This document shows positions 13,201-25,862 of a stretch of 64,000 bases of DNA, piece by piece (position 1 is the first letter of the stretch; each line of letters begins with the position of its first letter). Below the pieces are notes generated by a model. It did not search any database. It worked only from the letters and a program-made list of their open reading frames with translations, and was not told where the DNA came from. A program made the translations under genes and the position numbers. This DNA comes from Triglochin maritima (Eukaryota > Streptophyta > Magnoliopsida > Alismatales > Juncaginaceae). The stretch lies in assembly GCA_963682175.1 (NCBI GenBank), contig OY821786.1:24264501-24328500 (forward strand), in the 5' to 3' direction.

Positions 13201-16200
13201 CCCTTCTTCGTTTCACTCCCTCCTTATCTCTCCCTCTCTCTCCTTCTCTATTGTTCTCTCTACTTCTCCATCTCTCCTTGCCCTTCTCACTCCCTCCCCC
13301 TCTGTCCACCTCTCCTCTCTCTCCTTCTCCTTCTACCTCTCTCCATCTCTCCCTCTCTCCTTGTTTCCCCATTTCCTTCTCTCTCGTCCTACAGTCTCCT
13401 TCTCTCTCCCCACTCCTTCTCCTTGTTTTTCACTCTCTTATTGTCCCGCGCTCTCTCCTTCTCACTCCTCTCTCTGATTCTCCCTTCTATCTTCTATCTT
13501 CTCTCTCCTTATCCTTCACTCTTCGTCTTCAATCTCCTTCCCTCTCTCTCCTGCTCCTCTACTTCAATACCTCTCCTTCCCTTTCCCTTTTTCCTTCTCC
13601 TTCTCTCTCTTCTTCCTGTCTCTCTCTCTCCCTCGCTTGCCTTCTCCTCTTGCTTCTCTCCCTCCCTCTCCTTCTCCTTCCCATCTCCGCTCTTCTCCCC
13701 CTCTCCGTCTCCTCCTCTCTCCGTCTTCCTCCTTCCCCCTCCATCTCCCTCTACTTCTCTCTCCTTGTCCATCTCTCTCCCCCTCCTCTCTCGCTCTACT
13801 CCTTCTTCTACCCTCTTTCCTCCTCCTCTATCTCTCCTCTCTTCGTCTCCTTCTCCTTCTCGCTCTCCTCCCCTCCCACTCCCATTGTCCTTCTCTCTCC
13901 CTCTCCTATCCACTCTCCCATTCTCCTTCTCTCTGCGTGCCCTTATTCTTCTCTCCGTCGTTCTCCTTCTCTCTCCTTGTCCTCTCTCTTGTTCTCCTTC
14001 TCATTTCCTTCTTCTTCTCCTCCTCCTCCTCTCTCCTTCTTCTCCCTCCTCCTCCTCTTCCTCCTCTCTCTCCTTCTCTTTCTCTCATCCCTCTCCTTCT
14101 CCTTCGCTTGTCCTTCTCTCTCCTCCTCCCTCTTCTTTTCCTCTCCGTCACCTTCACTCTCTCTCACTCCTCTCGTTCTCCTTCCCTCTCCCCCTTCTCT
14201 GTCTCTCTATTCCTCTCTCTCCTTACCTTTTATCTCTACTTCTCCTTCTCCCTCCCTCTTTCCTTCTCTCTCTCCTTCCAGTCCCCTCTTCCTTCTCTCT
14301 CTCCTTCTCCATCTAGCTCACTTACCGACTCCCTCACTCTTTCTCCCCCTCTCCTTCTCTTTCTCTCTCTCCTTTTCCTTCATTCACAGTCTCCTTCTCT
14401 CTCCTCTCTCTACTTCTCGCTCTAATTCACTCTCTCCCCTTCTCCGTTTCACTCCCTCCTTATCTCTCCCTCTCTCTACTTCTCCATCTCTCCTTGCCCT
14501 TCTCACTCCCTCCCCCTCTGTCCACCTCTCCTCTCTCTCCTTCTCCTTCTACCTCTCTCCATCTCTCCCTCTCTCCTTGTTTCCCCATTTCCTTCTCTCT
14601 CGTCCTACACTCTCCTTCTCTCTCCCCACTCCTTCTCCTTGTTTTTCACTCTCTTATTGTCCCGCGCTCTCTCCTTCTCACTCCTCTCTCTGATTCTCCC
14701 TTCCATCTTCTCTCTCCTTATCCTTCACTCTTCGTCTTCAATCTCCTTCCCTCTCTCTCCTTCTCCTCTACTTCAATACCTCTCCTTCCCTTTCCCTTTT
14801 TCCTTCTCCTTCTCTCTCTTCTTCCTGTCTCTCTCTCTCCCTCGCTTGCCTTCTCCTCTTGCTTCTCTCCCTCCCTCTCCTTCTCCTTCCCATCTCCGCT
14901 CTTCTCCCCCTCTCCGTCTCCTCCTCTCTCCGTCTTCCTCCTTCCCCCTCCATCTCCCTCTACTTCTCTCTCCTTGTCCATCTCTCTCCCCCTCCTCTCT
15001 CGCTCTACTCCTTCTTCTACCCTCTTTCTTCCTCCTCTATCTCTCCTCTCTTCGTCTCCTTCTCCTTCTCGCTCTCCTCCCCTCCCACTCCCATTGTCCT
15101 TCTCTCTCCCTCTCCTATCCACTCTCCCCTTCTCCTACTCTCTACGTGCCCTTATTCTTCTCTCCGTCGTTCTCCTTCTCTCTCCTTGTCCTCTCTCTTG
15201 TTCTCCTTCTTCTACTCCTCCTCCTCCTCTCTCCTTCTTCTCCCTCCTCCTCCTGTTCCTCCTCTCTCTCCTTCTCTTTCTCTCATCCCTCTCCTTCTCC
15301 TTCGCTTGTCCTTCTCTCTCCTCCTCCCTCTTCTTTTCCTCTCCGTCACCTTCACTCTCTCTCACTCCTCTCGTTCTCCTTCCCTCTCCCCCTTATCCGT
15401 CTCTCTATTCCTCTCTCTCCTTACCTTTTATCTCTACTTCTCCTTCTCCCTCCCTCTTTCCTTCTCTCCTTCCCTTCCAGTCCCCTCTTCCTTCTCTCTC
15501 TCCTTCTCCATCTAGCTCACTTACCGACTCCCTCACTCTTTCTCCCCCTCTCCTTCTCTTTCTCTCTCTCCTTTTCCTTCATTCACAGTCTCCTTCTCTC
15601 TCCTCTCTCTACTTCTCGCTCTAATTCACTTTCTCCCCTTCTCCGTTTCACTCCCTCCTTATCTCTCCCTCTCTCTCCTTCTCTATTGTTCTCTCTACTT
15701 CTCCATCTCTCCTTGCCCTTCTCACTCCCTCCCCCTCTGTCCACCTCTCCTCTCTCTCCTTCTCCTTCTACCTCTCTCCATCTCTCCCTCTCTCCTTGTT
15801 TCCCCATTTCCTTCTCTCTCGTCCTACAGTCTCCTTCTCTCTCCCCACTCCTTCTCCTTGTTTTTCACTCTCTTATTGTCCCGCGCTCTCTCCTTCTCAC
15901 TCCTCTCTCTGATTCTCCCTTCTATCTTCTATCTTCTCTCTCCTTATCCTTCACTCTTCGTCTTCAATCTCCTTCCCTCTCTCTCCTGCTCCTCTACTTC
16001 AATACCTCTCCTTCCCTTTCCCTTTTTCCTTCTCCTTCTCTCTCTTCTTCCTGTCTCTCTCTCTCTCCCTCGCTTGCCTTCTCCTCTTGCTTCTCTCCCT
16101 CCCTCTCCTTCTCCTTCCCATCTCCGCTCTTCTCCCCCTCTCCGTCTCCTCCTCTCTCCGTCTTCCTCCTTCCCCCTCCATCTCCCTCTACTTCTCTCTC

Positions 16201-19200
16201 CTTGTCCATCTCTCTCCCCCTCCTCTCTCACTCTGTCGTACTCTCTCGCTCTCCTCCTTCTTCTCCCCTCTTTCCTCCTCCTCTATCTCTCCTCTCTTCG
16301 TCTCCTTCTCCTTCTCGCTCTCCTCCCCTCCCACTCCCATTGTCCTTCTCTCTCCCTCTCCTATCCACTCTCCCCTTCTCCTTCTCTCTGCGTGCCCTTA
16401 TTCTTCTCTCCGTCGTTCTCCTTCTCTCTCCTTGTCCTCTCTCTTGTTCTCCTTCTCATCTCCTTCTTCTTCTCCTCCTCCTCCTCTCTCCTTCTTCTCC
16501 CTCCTCCTCCTCTTCCTCCTCTCTCTCCTTCTCTTTCTCTCATCCCTCTCCTTCTCCTTCGCTTGTCCTTCTCTCTCCTCCTCCCTCTTCTTTTCCTCTC
16601 CGTCACCTTCACTCTCTCTCACTCCTCTCGTTCTCCTTCCCTCTCCCCCTTCTCTGTCTCTCTATTCCTCTCTCTCCTTACCTTTTATCTCTACTTCTCC
16701 TTCTCCCTCCCTCTTTCCTTCTCTCCTTCCCTTCCAGTCCCCTCTTCCTTCTCTCTCTCCTTCTCCATCTAGCTCACTTACCGACTCCCTCACTCTTTCT
16801 CCCCCTCTCCTTCTCTTTCTCCCTCTCCTTTTCCTTCATTCACAGTCTCCTTCTCTCTCCTCTCTCTACTTCTCGCTCTAATTCACTCTCTCCCCTTCTC
16901 CGTTTCACTCCCTCCTTATCTCTCCCTCTCTCTCCTTCTCTATTGTTCTCTCTACTTCTCCATCTCTCCTTGCCCTTCTCACTCCCTCCCCCTCTGTCCA
17001 CCTCTCCTCTCTCTCCTTCTCCTTCTACCTCTCTCCATATCTCCCTCTCTCCTTGTTTCCCCATTTCGTTCTCTCTCGTCCTACAGTCTCCTTCTCTCTC
17101 CCCACTCCTTCTCCTTGTTTTTCACTCTCTTATTGTCCCGCGCTCTCTCCTTCTCACTCCTCTCTCTGATTCTCCCTTCTATCTTCTATCTTCTCTCTCC
17201 TTATCCTTCACTCTTCGTCTTCAATCTCCTTCCCTCTCTCTCCTGCTCCTCTACTTCAATACCTCTCCTTCCCTTTCCCTTTTTCCTTCTCCTTCTCTCT
17301 CTTCTTCCTGACTCTCTCTCTCTCTCCCTCGCTTGCCTTCTCCTCTTGCTTCTCTCCCTCCCTCTCCTTCTCCTTCCCATCTCCGCTCTTCTCCCCCTCT
17401 CCGTCTCCTCCTCTCTCCGTCTTCCTCCTTCCCCCTCCATCTCCCTCTACTTCTCTCTCCTTGTCCATCTCTCTCCCCCTCCTCTCTCGCTCTACTCCTT
17501 CTTCTACCCTCTTTCCTCCTCCTCTATCTCTCCTCTCTTCGTCTCCTTCTCCTTCTCGCTCTCCTCCCCTCCCACTCCCATTGTCCTTCTCTCTCCCTCT
17601 CCTATCCACTCTCCCCTTCTCCTTCTCTCTGCGTGCCCTTATTCTTCTCTCCGTCGTTCTCCTTCTCTCTCCTTGTCCTCTCTCTTGTTCTCCTTCTCAT
17701 CTCCTTCTTCTTCTCCTCCTCCTCCTCTCTCCTTCTTCTCCCTCCTCCTCCTCTTCCTCCTCTCTCTCCTTCTCTTTCTCTCATCCCTCTCCTTCTCCTT
17801 CGCTTGTCCTTCTCTCTCCTCCTCCCTCTTCTTTTCCTCTCCGTCACCTTCACGCTCTCTCACTCCTCTCGTTCTCCTTCCCTCTCCCCCTTCTCCGTCT
17901 CTCTATTCCTCTCTCTCCTTACCTTTTATCTCTACTTCTCCTTCTCCCTCCCTCTTTCCTTCTATCCTTCCCTTCCAGTCCCCTCTTCCTTCTCTCTCTC
18001 CTTCTCCATCTAGCTAACTTACTGACTCCCTCACTCTTTCTCCCCCTCTCCTTCTCTTTCTCTCTCTCCTTTTCCTTCATTCACAGTCTCCTTCTCTCTC
18101 CTCTCTCTACTTCTCGCTCTAATTCACTCTCTCCCCTTCTCCGTTTTACTCCCTCCTTATCTCTCCCTCTCTCTCCTTCTCTATTGTTCTCTCTACTTCT
18201 CCATCTCTCCTTGCCCTTCTCACTCCCTCCCCCTCTGTCCACCTCTCCTCTCTCTCCTTCTCCTTCTACCTCTCTCCATCTCTCCCTCTCTCCTTGTTTC
18301 CCCATTTCCTTCTCTCTCGTCCTACACTCTCCTTCTCTCTCCCCACTCCTTCTCCTTGTTTTTCACTCTCTTATTGTCCCGCGCTCTCTCCTTCTCACTC
18401 CTCTCTCTGATTCTCCCTTCTATCTTCTATCTTCTCTCTCCTTATCCTTCACTCTTCGTCTTCAATCTCCTTCCCTCTCTCTCCTTCTCCTCTACTTCAA
18501 TACCTCTCCTTCCCTTTCCCTTTTTCCTTCTCCTTCTCTCTCTTCTTCCTGTCTCTCTCTCTCCCTCGCTTGCCTTCTCCTCTTGCTTCTCTCCCTCCCT
18601 CTCCTTCTCCTTCCCATCTCCGCTCTTCTCCCCCTCTCCGTCTCCTCCTCTCTCCGTCTTCCTCCTTCCCCCTCCATCTCCCTCTACTTCTCTCTCCTTG
18701 TCCATCTCTCTACCCCTCCTCTCTCACTCTGTCGTACTCTCTCGCTCTCCTCCTTCTTCTCCCCTCTTTCCTCCTCCTCTATTTCTCCTCTCTTCGTCTC
18801 CTTCTCCTTCTCGCTCTCCTCCCCTCCCACTCCCATTGTCCTTCTCTCCCCCTCTCCTATCCACTCCCCTTCTCCTTCTCTCTGCGTGCCCTTATTCTTC
18901 TCTCCGTCGTTCTCCTTCTCTCTCCTTGTCCTCTCTCTTGTTCTCCTTCTCATCTCCTTCTTCTTCTCCTCCTCCTCCTCTCTCCTTCTTCTCCCTCCTC
19001 CTCCTCTTCCTCCTCTCTCTCCTTCTCTTTCTCTCATCCCTCTCCTTCTCCTTCGCTTGTCCTTCTCTCTCCTCCTCCCTCTTCTTTTCCTCTCCGTCAC
19101 CTTCACTCTCTCTCACTCCTCTCGTTCTCCTTCCCTCTCCCCCTTCTCCGTCTCTCTATTCCTCTCTCTCCTTACCTTTTATCTCTACTTCTCCTTCTCC

Positions 19201-20856
19201 CTCCCTCTTTCCTTCTCTCCTTCCCTTCCAGTCCCCTCTTCCTTCTCTCTCTCCTTCTCCATCTAGCTCACTTACCGACTCCCTCACTCTTTCTCCCCCT
19301 CTCCTTCTCTTTCTCTCTCTCCTTTTCCTTCATTCACAGTCTCCTTCTCTCTCCTCTCTCTACTTCTCGCTCTAATTCACTCTCTCCCCTTCTCCGTTTC
19401 ACTCCCTCCTTATCTCTCCCTCTCTCTCCTTCTCTATTGTTCTCTCTACTTCTCCATCTCTCCTTGCCCTTCTCACTCCCTCCCCCTCTGTCCACCTCTC
19501 CTCTCTCTCCTTCTCCTTCTACCTCTCTCCATCTCTCCCTCTCTCCTTGTTTCCCCATTTCCTTCTCTCTCGTCCTACACTCTCCTTCTCTCTCCCCACT
19601 CCTTCTCCTTGTTTTTCATTCTCTTATTGTCCCGCGCTCTCTCCTTCTCACTCCTCTCTCTGATTCTCCCTTCTATCTTCTCTCTCCTTATCCTTCACTC
19701 TTCGTCTTCAATCTCCTTTCCTCTCTCTCCTTCTCCTCTACTTCAATACCTCTCCTTCCCTTTCCCTTTTTCCTTCTCCTTCTCTCTCTTCTTCCTGTCT
19801 CTCTCTCTCTCCCTCGCTTGCCTTCTCCTCTTGCTTCTCTCCCTCCCTCTCCTTCTCCTTCCCATCTCCGCTCTTCTCCCCCTCTCCGTCTCCTCCTCTC
19901 TCCGTCTTCCTCCTTCCCCCTCCATCTCCCTCTACTTCTCTCTCCTTGTCCATCTCTCTCCCCCTCCTCTCTCACTCTGTCGTACTCTCTCGCTCTCCTC
20001 CTTCTTCTCCCCTCTTTCCTCCTCCTCTATCTCTCCTCTCTTCGTCTCCTTCTCCTTCTCGCTCTCCTCTCCTCCCACTCCCATTGTCCTTCTCTCTCCC
20101 TCTCCTATCCACTCCCCTTCTCCTTCTCTCTGCGTGCCCTTATTCTTCTCTCCGTCGTTCTCCTTCTCTCTCCTTGTCCTCTCTCTTGTTCTCCTTCTCA
20201 TCTCCTTCTTCTTCTCCTCCTCCTCCTCTCTCCTTCTTCTCCCTCCTCCTCCTCTTCGTCCTCTCTCTCCTTCTCTTTCTCTCATCCCTCTCCTTCTCCT
20301 TCGCTTGTCCTTCTCTCTCCTCCTCCCTCTTCTTTTCCTCTCCGTCACCTTCACTCTCTCTCACTCCTCTCGTTCTCCTTCCCTCTCCCCCTTCTCCGTC
20401 TCTCTATTCCTCTCTCTCCTTACCTTTTATCTCTACTTCTCCTTCTCCCTCCCTCTTTCCTTCTCTCCTTCCCTTCCAGTCCCCTCTTCCTTCTCTCTCT
20501 CCTTCTCCATCAAGCTCACTTACCGACTCCCTCACTCTTTCTCCCCCTCTCCTTCTCTTTCTCTCTCTCCTTTTCCTTCATTCACAGTCTCCTTCTCTCT
20601 CCTCTCTCTACTTCTCGCTCTAATTCACTCTCTCCCCTTCTCCGTTTCACTCCCTCCTTATCTCTCCCTCTCTCTCCTTCTCTATTGTTCTCTCTACTTC
20701 TCCATCTCTCCTTGCCCTTCTCACTCCCTCCCCCTCTGTCCACCTCTCCTCTCACTTCTTCTCCTTCTACCTCTCTCCATCTCTCCCTCTCTCCTTGTTT
20801 CCCCATTTCCTTCTCTCTCGTCCTACACTCTCCTTCTCTCTCCCCACTCCTTCTCC

Positions 20857-23800
20857 TTGTTTTTCATTCTCTTATTGTCCCGCGCTCTCTCCTTCTCACT
20901 CCTCTCTCTGATTCTCCCATCTATCTTCTATCTTCTCTCTCCTTATCCTTCACTCTTCGTCTTCAATCTCCTTCCCTCTCTCTCCTTCTCCTCTACTTCA
21001 ATACCTCTCCTTCCCTTTCCCTTTTTCCTTCTCCTTCTCTCTCTTCTTCCTGTCTCTCTCTCTCCCTCGCTTGCCTTCTCCTCTTGCTTCTCTCCCTCCC
21101 TCTCCTTCTCCTTCCCATCTCCGCTCTTCTCCCCCTCTCCGTCTCCTCCTCTCTCCGTCTTCCTCCTTCCCCCTCCATCTCCCTCTACTTCTCTCTCCTT
21201 GTCCATCTCTCTCCCCCTCCTCTCTCACTCTGTCGTACTCTCTCGCTCTCCTCCTTCTTCTCCCCTCTTTCCTCCTCCTCTATCTCTCCTCTCTTCGTCT
21301 CCTTCTCCTTCTCGCTCTCCTCCCCTCCCACTCCCATTGTCCTTCTCTCTCCCTCTCCTATCCACTCTCCCCTTCTCCTTCTCTCTGCGTGCCCTTATTC
21401 TTCTCTCCGTCGTTCTCCTTTTCTCTCCTTGTCCTCTCTCTTGTTCTCCTTCTCATCTCCTTCTTCTTCTCCTCCTCCTCCTCTCTCCTTCTTCTCCCTC
21501 CTCCTCCTCTTCCTCCTCTCTCTCCTTCTCTTTCTCTCATCCCTCTCCTTCTCCTTCGCTTGTCCTTCTCTCTCCTCCTCCCTCTTCTTTTCCTCTCCGT
21601 CACCTTCACTCTCTCTCACTCCTCTCGTTCTCCTTCCCTCTCCCCCTTCTCCGTCTCTCTATTCCTCTCTCTCCTTACCTTTTATCTCTACTTCTCCTTC
21701 TCCCTCCCTCTTTCCTTCTCTCCTTCCCTTCCAGTCCCCTCTTCCTTCTCTCTCTCCTTCTCCATCTAGCTCACTTACCGACTCCCTCACTCTTTCTCCC
21801 CCTCTCCTTCTCTTTCTCTATCTCCTTTTCCTTCATTCACAGTCTCCTTCTCTCTCCTCTCTCTACTTCTCGCTCTAATTCACTCTCTCCCCTTCTCCGT
21901 TTCACTCCCTCCTTATCTCTCCCTCTCTCTCCTTCTCTATTGTTCTCTCTACTTCTCCATCTCTCCTTGCCCTTCTCACTCCCTCCCCCTCTGTCCACCT
22001 CTCCTCTCTCGTCTTCTCCTTCTACCTCTCTCCATCTCTCCCTCTCTCCTTGTTTCCCCATTTCCTTCTCTCTCGTCCTACACTCTCCTTCTCTCTCCCC
22101 ACTCCTTCTCCTTGTTTTTCATTCTCTTATTGTCCCGCGCTCTCTCCTTCTCACTCCTCTCTCTGATTATCCCTTCTATCTTCTCTCTCCTTATCCTTCA
22201 CTCTTCGTCTTCAATCTCCTTCCCTCTCTCTCCTTCTCCTCTACTTCAATACCTCTCCTTCCCTTTCCCTTTTTCCTTCTCCTTCTCTCTCTTCTTCCTG
22301 TCTCTCTCTCTCCCTCGCTTGCCTTCTCCTCTTGCTTCTCTCCCTCCCTCTCCTTCTCCTTCCCATCTCCGCTCTTCTCCCCCTCTCTGTCTCCTCCTCT
22401 CTCCGTCTTCCTCCTTCCCCCTCCATCTCCCTCTACTTCTCTCTCCTTGTCCATCTCTCTCCCCCTCCTCTCTCACTCTGTCGTACTCTCTCGCTCTCCT
22501 CCTTCTTCTCCCCTCTTTCCTCCTCCTCTATCTCTCCTCTCTTCGTCTCCTTCTCCTTCTCGCTCTCCTCCCCTCCCACTCCCATTGTCCTTCTCTCTCC
22601 CTCTCCTATCCACTCTCCCCTTCTCCTTCTCTCTGCGTGCCCTTATTCTTCTCTCCGTCGTTCTCCTTTTCTCTCCTTGTCCTCTCTCTTGTTCTCCTTC
22701 TCATCTCCTTCTTCTTCTCCTCCTCCTCCTCTCTCCTTCTTCTCCCTCCTCCTCCTCTTCCTCCTCTCTCCCCTTCTCTTTCTCTCATCCCTCTCCTTCT
22801 CCTTCGCTTGTCCTTCTCTCTCCTCCTCCCTCTTCTTTTCCTCTCCGTCACCTTCACTCTCTCTCACTCCTCTCGTTCTCCTTCCCTCTCCCCCTTCTCC
22901 GTCTCTCTATTCCTCTCTCTCCTTACCTTTTATCTCTACTTCTCCTTCTCCCTCCCTCTTTCCTTCTCTCCTTCCCTTCCAGTCCCCTCTTCCTTCTCTC
23001 TCTCCTTCTCCATCTAGCTCACTTACCGACTCCCTCACTCTTTCTCCCCCTCTCCTTCTCTTTCTCTCTCTCATTTTCCTTCATTCACAGTCTCCTTCTC
23101 TCTCCTCTCTCTACTTCTCGCTCTAATTCACTCTCTCCCCTTCTCCGTTTCACTCCCTCCTTATCTCTCCCTCTCTCTCCTTCTCTATTGTTCTCTCTAC
23201 TTCTCCATCTCTCCTTGCCCTTCTCACTCCCTCCCCCTCTGTCCACCTCTCCTCTCTCTCCTTCTCCTTCTACCTCTCTCCATCTCTCCCTCTCTCCTTG
23301 TTTCCCCATTTCCTTCTCTCTCGTCCTACACTCTCCTTCTCTCTCCCCACTCCTTCTCCTTGTTTTTCATTCTCTTATTGTCCCGCGCTCTCTCCTTCTC
23401 ACTCCTCTCTCTGATTCTCCCATCTATCTTCTATCTTCTCTCTCCTTATCCTTCACTCTTCGTCTTCAATCTCCTTCCCTCTCTCTCCTTCTCCTCTACT
23501 TCAATACCTCTCCTTCCCTTTCCCTTTTTCCTTCTCCTTCTCTCTCTTCTTCCTGTCTCTCTCTCTCCCTCGCTTGCCTTCTCCTCTTGCTTCTCTCCCT
23601 CCCTCTCCTTCTCCTTCCCATCTCCGCTCTTCTCCCCCTCTCCGTCTCCTCCTCTCTCCGTCTTCCTCCTTCCCCCTCCATCTCCCTCTACTTCTCTCTC
23701 CTTGTCCATCTCTCTCCCCCTCCTCTCTCACTCTGTCGTACTCTCTCACTCTCCTCCTTCTTCTCCCCTCTTTCCTCCTCCTCTATCTCTCCTCTCTTCG

Positions 23801-25862
23801 TCTCCTTCTCCTTCTCGCTCTCCTCCCCTCCCACTCCCATTGTCCTTCTCTCTCCCTCTCCTATCCACTCTCCCCTTCTCCTTCTCTCTGCGTGCCCTTA
23901 TTCTTCTCTCCGTCGTTCTCCTTTTCTCTCCTTGTCCTCTCTCTTGTTCTCCTTCTCATCTCCTTCTTCTTCTCCTCCTCCTCCTCTCTCCTTCTTCTCC
24001 CTCCTCCTCCTCTTCCTCCTCTCTCTCCTTCTCTTTCTCTCATCCCTCTCCTTCTCCTTCGCTTGTCCTTCTCTCTCCTCCTCCCTCTTCTTTTCCTCTC
24101 CGTCACCTTCACTCTCTCTCACTCCTCTCGTTCTCCTTCCCTCTCCCCCTTCTCCGTCTCTCTATTCCTCTCTCTCCTTACCTTTTATCTCTACTTCTCC
24201 TTCTCCCTCCCTCTTTCCTTCTCTCCTTCCCTTCCAGTCCCCTCTTCCTTCTCTCTCTCCTTCTCCATCTACCTCACTTACCGACTCCCTCACTCTTTCT
24301 CCCCCTCTCCTTCTCTTTCTCTCTCTCCTTTTCCTTCATTCACAGTCTCTTTCTCTCTCCTCTCTCTACTTCTCGCTCTAATTCACTCTCTCCCCTTCTC
24401 CGTTTCACTCCCTCCTTATCTCTCCCTCTCTCTCCTTCTCTATTGTTCTCTCTACTTCTCCATCTCTCCTTGCCCTTATCACTCCCTCCCCCTCTGTCCA
24501 CCTCTCCTCTCTCTTCTTCTCCTTCTACCTCTCTCCATCTCTCCCTCTCTCCTTGTTTCTCCATTTCCTTCTCTCTCGTCCTACACTCTCCTTCTCTCTC
24601 CCCACTCCTTCTCCTTGTTTTTCATTCTCTTATTGTCCCGCGCTCTCTCCTTCTCACTCCTCTCTCTGATTATCCCTTCTATCTTCTCTCTCCTTATCCT
24701 TCACTCTTCGTCTTCAATCTCCTTCCCTCTCTCTCCTTCTCCTCTACTTCAATACCTCTCCTTCCCTTTCCCTTTTTCCTTCTCCTTCTCTCTCTTCTTC
24801 CTGTCTCTCTCTCTCCCTCGCTTGCCTTCTCCTCTTGCTTCTCTCCCTCCCTCTCCTTCTCCTTCCCATCTCTGCTCTTCTCCCCCTCTCCGTCTCCTCC
24901 TCTCTCCGTCTTCCTCCTTCCCCCTCCATCTCCCTCTACTTCTCTCTCCTTGTCCATCTCTCTCCCCCTCCTCTCTCACTCTGTCGTACTCTCTCGCTCT
25001 CCTCCTTCTTCTCCCCTCTTTCCTCCTCCTCTATCTCTCCTCTCTTCGTCTCCTTCTCCTTCTCGCTCTCCTCCCCTCCCACTCCCATTGTCCTTCTCTC
25101 TCCCTCTCCTATCCACTCTCCCCTTCTCCTTCTCTCTGCGTGCCCTTATTCTTCTCTCCGTCGTTCTCCTTTTCTCTCCTTGTCCTCTCTCTTGTTCTCC
25201 TTCTCATCTCCTTCTTCTTCTCCTCCTCCTCCTCTCTCCTTCTTCTCCCTCCTCCTCCTCTTCCTCCTCTCTCCCCTTCTCTTTCTCTCATCCCTCTCCT
25301 TCTCCTTCGCTTGTCCTTCTCTCTCCTCCTCCCTCTTCTTTTCCTCTCCGTCACCTTCACTCTCTCTCACTCCTCTCGTTCTCCTTCCCTCTCCCCCTTC
25401 TCCGTCTCTCTATTCCTCTCTCTCCTTACCTTTTATCTCTACTTCTCCTTCTCCCTCCCTCTTTCCTTCTCTCCTTCCCTTCCAGTCCCCTCTTCCTTCT
25501 CTCTCTCCTTCTCCATCTAGCTCACTTACCGACTCCCTCACTCTTTCTCCCCCTCTCCTTCTCTTTCTCTCTCTCCTTTTCCTTCATTCACAGTCTCCTT
25601 CTCTCTCCTCTCTCTACTTCTCGCTCTAATTCACTCTCTCCCCTTCTCCGTTTCACTCCCTCCTTATCTCTCCCTCTCTCTCCTTCTCTATTGTTCTCTC
25701 TACTTCTCCATCTCTCCTTGCCCTTCTCACTCCCTCCCCCTCTGTCCACCTCTCCTCTCTCTTCTTCTCCTTCTACCTCTCTCCATCTCTCCCTCTCTCC
25801 TTGTTTTCCCATTTCCTTCTCTTTCGTCCTACACTCTCCTTCTCTCTCCCCACTCCTTCTCC
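20857..25862 (+). repeat. Dimeric higher-order repeat, two copies of 2503 bp
   Basis: The units starting at 20857 and 23360 share a CCCATCTATC variant and a duplicated TATCTTC after the landmark. The units starting at 22112 and 24615 share a GATTATCCC variant and a CTCTCCCCTTC variant near 22765 and 25268. Both pairs are 2503 bp apart, so the repeating block is two units. All of these, with the unit at 19609 and the one at 25863, carry T instead of C in the landmark (TTTTTCATTC), a local subfamily mark. Copies run 20857-23359 and 23360-25862. Confidence 0.8.
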
